This document shows positions 27,341 through 35,692 of a stretch of DNA of 39,153 bases, in pieces. The notes under the pieces were generated by a model, which saw nothing but the letters and a program-made list of their open reading frames with translations, was not told the DNA's origin and ran no database searches. This DNA comes from Corallococcus interemptor. Lineage in GTDB: Bacteria; Myxococcota; Myxococcia; Myxococcales; Myxococcaceae. The stretch spans positions 1-39,153 of the forward strand of contig NZ_RAWM01000084.1 in the NCBI RefSeq assembly GCF_003668875.1, written 5' to 3'. Numbering within the stretch: position 1 is the stretch's first letter; every line of letters starts with the position of its first letter. The position numbers and the translations under genes were made by a program.

Positions 27341-29548
27341 GTGCTCCACCGTCAGTTCCTGGACCATGCGAAGGCCGTGGCCCGCTTCGCGCCCGTGCGG
27401 CCCGCGGTGAAGGCAGGCCTGAGGGCCGCGCTCGCGTTCTTCGTCCCCACCGTCGTGGGCACCGCGCTGCACCTGCCCAGCGCCCTGTGGCTGGCCGTGG
27501 GCGGCTTCAACACGTCCTTCGTGGACAAGGGCGGCTCCTACCACGCCCGCTTCCGCGCCATGGGCGGCACGGCGCTGGCGGCGGCGGTGTCCGCGGTGCT
27601 GGGCGGCCTGGCGGGAATGCACCCCACCCTGGCCATTCCCGCCACCCTGCTGTGGGTGACGGCGTGGAGCTTCGCGGGCGTCTACGGTGCCGCGGCGAAC
27701 CTCACCGGCAACATCGCCGCCACCACCTTCGTCATCGCGCTGGGCCTGCCCGCGGCCGGCGTCGTGCCCGCGCTGGAGTCCGGAGTGGCGGTGCTGGGCG
27801 GCTCCGCGTGGGCCATGGTGCTGTCGCTCTTGCTCTGGCCCATCCGCCCCTACCGGCCCGCGCGCAAGGCGGTGGCGGCGTGCTTCGACGCGGTGGCGGA
27901 CTACGCGGAGGGGATGTCGCGCACGGTGCAGGGCGCGCGCGAGGACGCGTGGCAGGCGCTCATCCAGGAGCAGCACGGGCGCATCCGCGAGACGCTGGAG
28001 CTGGCGCGCACCACGCTCGCGGCCACGCGCCAGGGCCGGGTCGAGCGCGGCCGGGGTGAGCGGCTGCTGGTGCTGCTGGAGTCCGCGGACGCGATGTTCA
28101 TGGGGCTCATCGCCCTGGGTGAGCAGCTGGAGACCCTGGGCCCGCCGGTGAGCGGCCCCGTGGGGGATCCGCGCGCGGCGGTGGCCGTGGCGCTGCTGGA
28201 CTGCGCGAACACGGCGCGGGACCTGGTGCGGCTGGTGGAGCAGGAGGGCCGGAGCCGCAGGCCCCAGCCGGACTGGGACGGACGCGCGCTCAGGGACGCG
28301 GTGGGAGACCTGGACGCGCGGGGCCTCATCACGCGCCTGGAGCGCGCGCGGCTGTCGGACATCGCGCGGCTGCTGTCGGAGCTGCGCGAGCGCGCGGACG
28401 TGGCGCTGGACACCGCGTGCCGGCTGCCCGGCCCCCTCACGGAGGCGCCTCCTCCCACGCGAGCGCTGGCCGAGGAGTCGCACGTGCCGCTGTGGGATCC
28501 CGTGCGCGCGCACCTCACGCTGGACTCGGAGGTGCTGCGGCACGCGCTGCGCGTGGGCGTCACCACCACGGCGGCCGTGTACATCGCCAGCGTGTTCCGG
28601 CCGAACCACGGCTACTGGGTGACCCTCACCGTGCTCACCATCATGCAGCCGTACACGGGGCCCACGTTCCTCAAGGCGCTCCAGCGGGTGCTGGGGACGG
28701 TGGTGGGGGGCCTGTTGGCCATCGCCGTGTCGTCGTGGCTGCAGAACCCGCACGCGATGATGGGCCTGCTCTTCTGCACCGCGGCCCTGTGCGTGAGCCT
28801 CATCCCGCTCAACTACGGGCTGTTCACCATCTTCGCCACGCTCACCTTCGTGCTGCTGGCGGAGCTGGGCAGCGGCGACTGGACGCTGGCGCCGGTGCGC
28901 ATCGTCAACACGCTCATCGGCGGCGCGCTGGCGCTCGCGGGCACCTTCTTCCTGTGGCAGCGCTCGGAGGAGCACCGCTTCCCGGCACAGCTGGCGGACG
29001 CGCTGAGCGCGGACCGCGAGTTCTTCGCCGTGCTCTCCCGTGCCTGGCAACGGGGGACGCCGCCGGATGGGACGGCGCTGGCGGAGGCGCGCCGCAAGCT
29101 GGGGCTGGCCACCATCAACGCGGAGACGTCCTTCCAGCGGCTGCTCAACGAACCGCGCTGGCGCACGGAGACGGTGGAGCCGCTGATGACGCTGCTCGCC
29201 TTCACCCGGCGCTTCGCCGCCGTCTGCACCCTGCTCGCGTCGCGCCGCTCCGTGCCCACCTCCCCGGCCGTGCAGCAGGCCCTGTCGCGCTACGCACAGG
29301 CCATGGACGCGAGCATGGAGGACCTGGCGCAGGCGGTGCGCCACGGCCAGCGCCCCAAGCCCCTGCCCTCCTTCAACGCGCTCATCGGCTGGAACGTCCC
29401 CACCCCGGATGAAGCCGGCGCCGCGCTGGGCTCCGAGGCCCCCCTGCTCCAGTCCCAGCTGGAACGGCTGGCGCGGCAGATCAACGTGCTCCACGCCGCC
29501 GCCACCCGCCGCCTGGAGCCCGCGCCATCCACGATTAACACGCATTAG
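27341..29548 (+). CDS. FUSC family membrane protein (aromatic acid exporter/YccS-like)
   Basis: This protein of about 735 aa has two halves, each with a hydrophobic block of about six helices followed by a soluble region. Helices run at roughly residues 20-170 (VKAGLRAALAFFVPTVVGTAL, ALWLAVGGFNTSFVDKGGSY) and 410-550 (GVTTTAAVYIASVF, NHGYWVTLTVLTIMQPYTGPT, VLGTVVGGLLAIAVSSWL). The GYWVTLTVLTIMQP motif is typical of the FUSC/ArAE efflux families (AaeB, YccS). The frame begins at a GTG at 27272, but the GTG at 27341 has ggggaagg just upstream and is preferred. It lies 93 bases after the ATP-grasp gene and may be in the same transcript. Export of the ligase product is a reasonable guess, not shown. 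Confidence 0.86.
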   Translation: MLHRQFLDHAKAVARFAPVRPAVKAGLRAALAFFVPTVVGTALHLPSALWLAVGGFNTSFVDKGGSYHARFRAMGGTALAAAVSAVLGGLAGMHPTLAIPATLLWVTAWSFAGVYGAAANLTGNIAATTFVIALGLPAAGVVPALESGVAVLGGSAWAMVLSLLLWPIRPYRPARKAVAACFDAVADYAEGMSRTVQGAREDAWQALIQEQHGRIRETLELARTTLAATRQGRVERGRGERLLVLLESADAMFMGLIALGEQLETLGPPVSGPVGDPRAAVAVALLDCANTARDLVRLVEQEGRSRRPQPDWDGRALRDAVGDLDARGLITRLERARLSDIARLLSELRERADVALDTACRLPGPLTEAPPPTRALAEESHVPLWDPVRAHLTLDSEVLRHALRVGVTTTAAVYIASVFRPNHGYWVTLTVLTIMQPYTGPTFLKALQRVLGTVVGGLLAIAVSSWLQNPHAMMGLLFCTAALCVSLIPLNYGLFTIFATLTFVLLAELGSGDWTLAPVRIVNTLIGGALALAGTFFLWQRSEEHRFPAQLADALSADREFFAVLSRAWQRGTPPDGTALAEARRKLGLATINAETSFQRLLNEPRWRTETVEPLMTLLAFTRRFAAVCTLLASRRSVPTSPAVQQALSRYAQAMDASMEDLAQAVRHGQRPKPLPSFNALIGWNVPTPDEAGAALGSEAPLLQSQLERLARQINVLHAAATRRLEPAPSTINTH

Positions 29549-29598
29549 CAGAAGAGCCGGAATAGGCTGCGGGCTCCCTCTTGGCTTCTGGAGTCCCC

Positions 29599-31479
29599 AT
29601 GTCCCGTATTCCCCTGCACGGCCTGCTGCTGGCCGCCTCCACCCTGCTGCCACCCGCCGCGAGCGCGGCGAACGAGACGGTGCGCGTGTGGCTGACGACG
29701 ACGTCCGGCAGCGCGCTGGCGAAGAAGCTCAACGCCGAGGCGAACAAGACGTTCGGTCCGGAGACGGGCAGCGCGACCGCCATCGACGTGAACGACGGCG
29801 TGACGTACCAGACGGTGGACGGCTTTGGCGGCGCGCTCACGGACTCGTCCGCGTGGCTCATCTTCAACTCGCCCCAGCGCACGGCCATCATGAACGACCT
29901 GTTCAGCGTGACGGCGGGCGCGGGCCAGAGCGCCATCCGCCTGCCCATGGGCGCGTCCGACTTCTCGCGCAACAACTACACCTACGACGACACCTGCTGT
30001 GACCTGAACGACTTCTCCGTGGGCCACGACACGGCGTACATCCTGCCCCTCCTGAAGCAGGCGCGCGCCATCAACCCGGAGGTCAAAATCTTCGCGCTGC
30101 CGTGGAGCGCGCCCGCGTGGATGAAGTTCAACAACTCGCTCACCGGCGGCGGCTACCTGCGCAACGACCTGTACGGCACGTACGCGAACTACTTCGTGCG
30201 CTTCGTGCAGGCGTACCAGACGAACGGCGTGCCCATCCACGCGCTGAGCCCCCAGAACGAGCCGCACAACGCCAACGGCGGCTACGCGACGATGCAGATG
30301 GAGTCCAACGACCAGAGCATCTTCGCCGCGCAGCACCTGCGCCCCGCGCTCAACGCCGCGGGCTTCAACGGCGTGAAGGTGCTGGCGTGGGACCACAACT
30401 GGCATGACGGCTCGGGCCCCGCGGGCTATCCGCATGAGGTCATGGCCTACAACGGCGGGCAGGCCCGGAGCGCCGTCGCGGGCGTGGCGTACCACTGCTA
30501 CGAGAGCCCCGAGGGCAGCTACAGCGTCCAGTCCGCCTTCCGCGACGCGTACCCCGACAAGGAGGTGCACTTCACGGAGTGCACCGGCGGCTTCTGGGCC
30601 ACCAACGCCGCGGCCAATCTGGAGTGGGCGCTCCAGAACAACCTCTTCGGGCCGCTGCGCCACTGGTCGCGCACGTCCTTCTACTGGAACCTGGCGTTGG
30701 ATCCGAGCCACGGGCCGCGCGTGGGCGGCTGCTCGGACTGCCGGGGCATGTTCACCGTGGACAACGCCGCGGGCACGTACACGCGCAACGAGGAGTTCTA
30801 CGCGTGGGCGCACCTGGCGAAGGTGGTGCGGCCGGGCGCGGTGCGCGTGGGCGCCACGTCGCCAGGCAACAACAACATCGAGACGCTCGCCTTCCGGAAC
30901 CCGGACGGCTCGCACGCGCTCATCGCGCTCAACTCCAACGACGGCGCCACGCTGTCCTTCAAGGTCCGCTGGGCCGGCCAGGCCTTCGAGTACACGCTGC
31001 CGCCGCGCTCGGTGGCGTCCTTCCAGTGGGGCGGGACGTCCGGCCCGCAGGGGCCGTGGTACCGGCTGGTGAACAAGGCCACCGGGAAGTGCGTGGACAT
31101 CGCGGGCCCGTCCGCGGCGGACGGCGCTGTTCTGCACCAGTGGGCGTGCCACACGGGCCAAAGCCAGCAGTGGGCGCTGGTGGCCACGGACAGCGGCTAC
31201 TCGCGGCTGGTGTCGCGCTACAGCGGCAAGGCGGTGGACGTGGCGGACGCGAGCGCGGCGGACGGCGCGCTCGTGCAGCAGTGGGCGTGGGCGGGCGGCG
31301 CCAACCAGCAATTCAAGCCCGTGGCCACCACCGGCGGCTACACCCGCTTCGAGGCCCGCCACAGCGGCAAGGTGCTGGACGTCAGCAACTGCTGGGCGAG
31401 CGGCGACGGCGCCACCGTCCAGCAGTGGGTCTGGTCCAACAACGACTGCCAGCAGTTCCGCCTGGAGGCCATGCCCTGA
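29599..31479 (+). CDS. Secreted GH30 glycoside hydrolase with ricin-type lectin domain
   Basis: This 626-aa exported protein has a signal peptide (MSRIPLHGLLLAASTLLPPAASA) and a (beta/alpha)8 glycosidase of family GH30 with its C-terminal beta domain. VDGFGGALTDSSAW starts the barrel, IRLPMGASDFS follows, the acid/base is Glu221 in LSPQNEPH, and the nucleophile is Glu327 in HFTECTGGFW. These match the glucosylceramidase-like branch. After residue 480 comes a ricin-B-like beta-trefoil with three repeats ending QSQQW, NQQF and QQF, which should bind carbohydrate. Likely substrates are beta-1,6- or beta-1,3-glucans or glucosylceramides. I chose the ATG at 29599 with ggag seven bases before; the frame begins six codons earlier at a TTG. 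It ends directly against the stop of the convergent hydrolase. Confidence 0.92.
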   Translation: MSRIPLHGLLLAASTLLPPAASAANETVRVWLTTTSGSALAKKLNAEANKTFGPETGSATAIDVNDGVTYQTVDGFGGALTDSSAWLIFNSPQRTAIMNDLFSVTAGAGQSAIRLPMGASDFSRNNYTYDDTCCDLNDFSVGHDTAYILPLLKQARAINPEVKIFALPWSAPAWMKFNNSLTGGGYLRNDLYGTYANYFVRFVQAYQTNGVPIHALSPQNEPHNANGGYATMQMESNDQSIFAAQHLRPALNAAGFNGVKVLAWDHNWHDGSGPAGYPHEVMAYNGGQARSAVAGVAYHCYESPEGSYSVQSAFRDAYPDKEVHFTECTGGFWATNAAANLEWALQNNLFGPLRHWSRTSFYWNLALDPSHGPRVGGCSDCRGMFTVDNAAGTYTRNEEFYAWAHLAKVVRPGAVRVGATSPGNNNIETLAFRNPDGSHALIALNSNDGATLSFKVRWAGQAFEYTLPPRSVASFQWGGTSGPQGPWYRLVNKATGKCVDIAGPSAADGAVLHQWACHTGQSQQWALVATDSGYSRLVSRYSGKAVDVADASAADGALVQQWAWAGGANQQFKPVATTGGYTRFEARHSGKVLDVSNCWASGDGATVQQWVWSNNDCQQFRLEAMP

Positions 31480-31487
31480 TCAGGGCA
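31472..31487. other. 16-bp palindrome containing both convergent stop codons
   Basis: The perfect palindrome tgccctgatcagggca contains the TGA of the GH30 gene (31477-31479) and, immediately adjacent, the TGA of the minus-strand hydrolase (31480-31482). Zero bases separate the two reading frames. It may act as a compact terminator or may simply result from overlapping constraint. Confidence 0.6.
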
Positions 31488-32241
31488 CCGTCGCCAGGAA
31501 GCCATCGAGCAGGGTGTTGACCTGCTCGGGGGCATCCAGCTGCACCCAGTGCCCCGTGCCCGTCACGCGCTTCGACGGCAGGCTCGGGACGAGCACGTGG
31601 TACGCGCCGGGGTTCTCATTGAGCGGCGTGATGACGGACAGGGCCGGCCCCGGGTAGCGCTTCAGCGCGGTGACGGGGTCGAACTTGAGCAGCGCGCCCA
31701 TGGCGGCCTTCACCGCCCCGCGCTGCGTGCGCCGCAGCTGGCCCAGCACCTGCTCACGCACCTGGGGGCTGGACGGCACCAGGAGCGTGCTCCAGTACTG
31801 CTCAATCACCTGCACCCAGCCGTCCGTGGCGAGCGCGGCCATCATCCCCTCCGCCGCCTCCCTGGGGACCTGGCGCCCGTCGGACGCGGGATCCAACAGG
31901 AAGAGGCCCGCCACGCGCTCCGGGTTCGCGGCCGCGTACGCCAGGCTCACCGCGCCGCCCAGGCTGTGACCCACCAGCACCACGCGCGGCAGCCCCAGGC
32001 CCTCCACCACCGTGGCCACGTCCCCGGCGAGGTCCTCCACCGTGAAGTCCGCGTCCGGCGTGAGCGTGGACTGGCCGTGGCCGCGCAGATCCAACGCGAC
32101 CGCGCGCCGGTGCGGCCGCACGTGCTGGAGCTGCGCCGCCCACTGCCGCGTGTCTCCACACGCCGAGTGCACGAACACCACGGGTGTCCCCTGCCCCGTC
32201 CCACCGTCATCGACGAACAGCTCACCCGCCGCACCGCGCAT
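31480..32241 (-). CDS. Alpha/beta hydrolase (haloperoxidase/esterase-like)
   Basis: This 253-aa cytosolic serine hydrolase has FVHSACGDTRQW as the oxyanion loop, the strand-turn DLRGHGQS, the nucleophile elbow VGHSLGG (Ser93) and a probable catalytic His in TGTGHWVQLD near the C-terminus. The acid residue is expected after LDPASDG or near VITPLNENP. The length is typical of the single-domain family that includes non-haem haloperoxidases and lactonases. The ATG at 32241 has gggaggga about seven bases upstream. It is divergent from the receiver-kinase gene at 32454 and convergent with GH30. The substrate cannot be told. Confidence 0.88.
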   Translation of the reverse strand: MRGAAGELFVDDGGTGQGTPVVFVHSACGDTRQWAAQLQHVRPHRRAVALDLRGHGQSTLTPDADFTVEDLAGDVATVVEGLGLPRVVLVGHSLGGAVSLAYAAANPERVAGLFLLDPASDGRQVPREAAEGMMAALATDGWVQVIEQYWSTLLVPSSPQVREQVLGQLRRTQRGAVKAAMGALLKFDPVTALKRYPGPALSVITPLNENPGAYHVLVPSLPSKRVTGTGHWVQLDAPEQVNTLLDGFLATVP

Positions 32242-32453
32242 GCCGTGTCCCTCCCAAGGCCGGAAATCCGGGCCCGCGTCTGCTCACCCATCCTGCGCCT
32301 GACACCCCGCCTGGGAAAAGGAGGACGTCTCCAGCGCCGGATCCGTCCGGCGGGCAACACCAGGGGCGGACCCCGGCACACTGCCGCCACTCTTTTTGAG
32401 TGCAGGTGGTTCCATTCGCCGCGCGCGGCCCCACTGTTCCCGCGACACCGTCC
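32242..32453. promoter_or_regulatory. Divergent promoter region of the hydrolase and the kinase/KaiC-like operon
   Basis: About 212 bases separate the two divergent units. A run ctctttttgag lies at 32390-32400. I see no clear hexamers or strong inverted repeat. The exact start of the kinase gene is uncertain (GTG at 32400 or 32454), so part of this region could be translated. Confidence 0.3.
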
Positions 32454-33578
32454 GTGAATCCGTCCGACTCCCAGAATCCCCGGCACACCCGCCCAGCAGT
32501 CACGGTCCTCAACGTCAACGACGACCCCGCGACGCTGTACCTGCTCAGCCTCACCCTGAAGCAGGGCGGCTACCAGGTGCTCGAGGCCACGGGAGGGCGT
32601 GAGGCCCTGCGGCTGGCCCAGGGGAGGCCCGACCTGGTGCTGCTGGACGTGCACATGCCGGACATCGACGGCTACGAGGTGTGCCGCCGCCTGCGCTCGG
32701 ACGAGCCCACGCACGACCTGCTCATCGCCCACCTGTCGTCCGTGTCCGTCCAGCGCGAGGACCGCGTGCGGGGCCTGGCCCAGGGCGCGGACGCGTACTG
32801 GACGCGCCCCCTGGCGGAGGACGAGCTGCTGGCCAACATCGAGGCCCTCTTGCGCCTGCAGGCCCGCGCGCAGGACGCCGTGCGCGCGCGCGACCGGTTC
32901 CTGCGCATCGCCGGGCACGAGCTGCGAACGCCCCTCACCGTGCTGCGCCTCAACCTGGAGCGCGCGGTGGAGATGGTGAAGGGCGACGCGGACGCGGGCG
33001 GCTCCATGCAGAAGCGCCTGGAGCCCGCGGTGCGCCAGCTCACCCGGCTGCAGGTCCTGGTGGAGAGCCTGGCGGACGTGTCACGCCTGTCCGCACAGGA
33101 CGTGACCCTGCTGGTGGACACGGTGGACCTCTCCCAGGTGGTGCGCGAACAGGTGGAGCGCTTCCAGGTTCCGGCCAGGAGCGCGAGCGTGGCCCTGGCC
33201 GTGGAGCTGCCCGAAGTCCCCGTCCTGCTCTTTGGCGACCGGCGCATGCTGGAGCAGGCCGTGGGCCACCTGTTGTCCAACGCCATCAAGTTCGGCGAGG
33301 ACCGGCCCGCGAAGGTGCGCCTGTCCACGCACGAAGGCCACGCGGTGCTCGCCGTGGAGGACCAGGGCGTGGGCATCGCGCCGGAGGACCAGGCGCGCAT
33401 CTTCCGCCGCTTCGAGCGCGTGCCGTCCAGCGGCCGCTTCGAGGGCCTGGGCCTGGGGCTGTACCTGGCCCAGGAGATCGCCGCCGCGCACGAAGGCGCG
33501 CTGACCGTGAAGAGCGCCCTGGGCCAGGGCGCCTGTTTCGAATTGAAGCTCCCCCTGAATCGCACCCAGCGTTACTGA
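32454..33578 (+). CDS. Receiver-histidine kinase (REC-HisKA-HATPase)
   Basis: This soluble kinase of about 374 aa begins with a receiver domain (VLNVNDDPATLYLLSL, phospho-Asp65 in LVLLDVHMPDIDGYEV), followed directly by HisKA (FLRIAGHELRTPL, His155) and HATPase (HLLSNAIKFGE, EDQGVGIAPED, GLGLGLYLAQEIAAAHEG). The receiver has Arg (YWTRPL) where typical receivers have the invariant Lys-Pro, a feature of a known receiver-kinase subfamily in which that Lys varies. Thus phosphorylation of this receiver may be atypical. No sensor or membrane segment is present, so input must come through the receiver or a partner. It is followed after 22 bases by the KaiC-like gene. GTG starts at 32400 and 32454 are both possible; neither has a clear ribosome binding site. 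Confidence 0.87.
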   Translation: MNPSDSQNPRHTRPAVTVLNVNDDPATLYLLSLTLKQGGYQVLEATGGREALRLAQGRPDLVLLDVHMPDIDGYEVCRRLRSDEPTHDLLIAHLSSVSVQREDRVRGLAQGADAYWTRPLAEDELLANIEALLRLQARAQDAVRARDRFLRIAGHELRTPLTVLRLNLERAVEMVKGDADAGGSMQKRLEPAVRQLTRLQVLVESLADVSRLSAQDVTLLVDTVDLSQVVREQVERFQVPARSASVALAVELPEVPVLLFGDRRMLEQAVGHLLSNAIKFGEDRPAKVRLSTHEGHAVLAVEDQGVGIAPEDQARIFRRFERVPSSGRFEGLGLGLYLAQEIAAAHEGALTVKSALGQGACFELKLPLNRTQRY

Positions 33579-33600
33579 CGTCTCCAGAGAAGAGGATTTC

Positions 33601-35223
33601 GTGGCGAACACCGAAGACGCGGACGGAAGCAATCCGTCTGGCGAAGGCAGGAGTCCGGCGAAGCGCCTCGTCACCAACGTGCCCCGGCTGGACTTCATCA
33701 CCAAGGGCGGCCTCATCCAGGGCTCGTCCTACGCCATCATCGGCCCGCCGGGCTCCGGCAAGACGGTGCTGGCCAACCAGATCGCCTTCCAGCACGTGAA
33801 GAACGGCGGCAAGGCGCTCTACGTGACGCTCTTGTCGGAGTCGCACGGGCGCATGCTGGAGAACCTGTCGCAGATGACGTTCTTCGACCCGGACGTCATC
33901 CCGGACCGGCTCCAGTACCTGAGCGGCTACCGCGACCTGGAGCGCGACGGGCTCAAGGGCCTCTTGGAGCTCCTGCGCAAGAACGCCCAGGCCCACGGCA
34001 CCACGCTGCTCATCATCGACGGGATGGACGCGGCGAAGGAGTTCGCCCGCTCGGACCTGTCCTTCAAGCGCTTCCTCCAGGACCTGCAGACCTTCAGCAG
34101 CATCCTGGGCTGCACCTCGCTGCTGCTCGCCCCGCACCATGAGGGGGAGATCCACCCGGAGAACACCGCGGTGGACGGCATCTTCGAATTGTCCCTGTGG
34201 CTGCACGGGCCCCGCGCGGTGCGCGAGCTCATCGCCACCAAGTTCCGCGGCGGCCCGTCCCTGCTGGGCCGCCATGAGGTGGAGATCTCCAACCAGGGCA
34301 TCGTCATCCACCCGCGCACGGAGGTGCAGTTCGCGCACCCCGCCGCGTCAGGGCGCGAGGACCGCATCCGCATGCCCTTCGGCATCCCCCGCCTGGACGA
34401 AGCGCTCCGGGGCGGCGTGCTGTCCGGCTCCACCACGCTGCTGTTGGGCGCGCCCGGCACGGGCAAGACGCTCTTGGGCCTGCACTTCCTCCTGCAGGGC
34501 GCGCGCGCGGGCCAGCCGGGCGTCTACTTCGGCTTCTTCGAGACGCCCCCCCGCCTCATCGAGAAGGCCGAAGGCACCGGCATGGGGGACCTCAAGAAGT
34601 ACGTGGACGAGGGCCTCATTGAAATCCAGTGGCAGCCGCCCTTGGAGCACAACCTGGACTCGCTGGCGGAGAAGCTGCTGGAGCGCATCCAGGAGCGCAA
34701 GGTGGACCGCCTGCGCCTCTTCATCGACGGCGTGTCCGGCTTCCGCTCCGCGGCGGTGTACCCGGACCGCATGGGGCGCTTCTTCTCCGCGCTCGCGCAC
34801 CAGCTGCGGATGATGGACGTCACCACGCTGTACTCGGATGAGACGCCGCTCTTCAGCCCCGGCGTGGACATGCCCCAGCCGGAGGCCGCGTCCACCGTGG
34901 AGAACGTCATCCTGCTGCGCTACGTGGAGCTGCGCTCGCAGCTCTACCGCCTGCTCTCCATCATGAAGATGCGCGAGAGCGCCTACGACAGCGCCATCCG
35001 CGAGTTCTCCATCAGCGAAAAGGGCATCCAGGTCGCGGAGACCTTCGAGAGCGCGGAGAGCATCCTCACCGGCCACGCGCGCATCTCCGGCGAGTCCTCC
35101 CGCCCCGACAAGGTGAAGGCCCCGCTGGGCACGCGCAAGAAGCAGGGCCGCAAGGCGGCCGCGAAGAAGAAGCCGGCCGCGAAGAAGGCTCCGGCGGGCA
35201 CGTCCCGGCGGAGGCGCTCATGA
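33601..35223 (+). CDS. Double-domain KaiC-like ATPase
   Basis: This 540-aa protein has two RecA-type ATPase domains in tandem, as in the circadian clock protein KaiC. Domain 1 has Walker A GPPGSGKT (48-55), and domain 2 has GAPGTGKT (283-290). KaiC-like features include VTLLSES (Glu80), YFGFFETP (Glu314) and the C-terminal sequence ILLRYVELRSQLYR..SIMKMRESAYDSAIREFSISEKG, which corresponds to the KaiC region after its phosphosites. A Ser-Thr pair (431-432) lies just before that strand but one residue closer than I recall for cyanobacterial KaiC. The last 30 residues are Lys/Arg/Ala-rich, resembling a histone H1-like tail. The GTG start has gaagagga nearby. It overlaps the following receiver gene by 4 bases. 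No KaiA or KaiB is encoded here. Confidence 0.92.
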   Translation: MANTEDADGSNPSGEGRSPAKRLVTNVPRLDFITKGGLIQGSSYAIIGPPGSGKTVLANQIAFQHVKNGGKALYVTLLSESHGRMLENLSQMTFFDPDVIPDRLQYLSGYRDLERDGLKGLLELLRKNAQAHGTTLLIIDGMDAAKEFARSDLSFKRFLQDLQTFSSILGCTSLLLAPHHEGEIHPENTAVDGIFELSLWLHGPRAVRELIATKFRGGPSLLGRHEVEISNQGIVIHPRTEVQFAHPAASGREDRIRMPFGIPRLDEALRGGVLSGSTTLLLGAPGTGKTLLGLHFLLQGARAGQPGVYFGFFETPPRLIEKAEGTGMGDLKKYVDEGLIEIQWQPPLEHNLDSLAEKLLERIQERKVDRLRLFIDGVSGFRSAAVYPDRMGRFFSALAHQLRMMDVTTLYSDETPLFSPGVDMPQPEAASTVENVILLRYVELRSQLYRLLSIMKMRESAYDSAIREFSISEKGIQVAETFESAESILTGHARISGESSRPDKVKAPLGTRKKQGRKAAAKKKPAAKKAPAGTSRRRRS

Positions 35224-35573
35224 AGACCGTGCTCGTCGTGGACGATGAGCAGGACATCGCCGAAGCCATCCAGGCCATCCTGGAAGAGGAGCAGCTGCGC
35301 GTCATCACCTGCGGCAACGGCCGCGAGGCCCTGGCCAGGCTCAAGGAGGAGAAGCCCGACCTGGCCATCATCGACGTGATGATGCCGGTGATGAATGGCT
35401 ACGAGACCATCGACGCCATCCGCAAGGACGGCACCCAGCACTTCCCCATCCTCGTCATGAGCGCCATCCAGCCGCCCAGGGCGAAGGCCGAGGAACAGAA
35501 GTGGGCCGGCTTCCTCAAGAAGCCCTTCTCCCTGCGAGACCTGGTCGACACCGTGTCCCGCCTCACGTCGTAG
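35220..35573 (+). CDS. Single-domain response regulator
   Basis: This 117-aa protein is a bare CheY-like receiver. The acidic pocket is VLVVDDEQD, the phospho-acceptor is Asp52 in LAIIDVMMPVMNG, the switch Ser is in ILVMSAI, and the conserved Lys is in GFLKKPFS. No output domain is present. It begins in an ATGA overlap with the KaiC-like gene and so is translationally coupled. It most likely receives phosphate from the kinase two genes upstream, and could relay to or from the KaiC-like protein by protein contact (inference). Confidence 0.92.
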   Translation: MKTVLVVDDEQDIAEAIQAILEEEQLRVITCGNGREALARLKEEKPDLAIIDVMMPVMNGYETIDAIRKDGTQHFPILVMSAIQPPRAKAEEQKWAGFLKKPFSLRDLVDTVSRLTS

Positions 35574-35692
35574 GTTCCGCTCTCACTTTTTCAACGCCAG
35601 GCATCCGCGCCAGCCAGGCAGGCGGCGCGGGTGCTTCCGGTTGAAATCGAAATATCGCGCGCGCACAGTGGGTCACCTGACGCTGCGCATCC

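Noticed and set aside
25778-29653. A 1291-codon minus-strand open frame across three plus-strand genes
   Set aside because: It spans the peptidase, ligase and FUSC genes and reads as His/Arg/Gln-rich filler; no ribosome binding site or motif.
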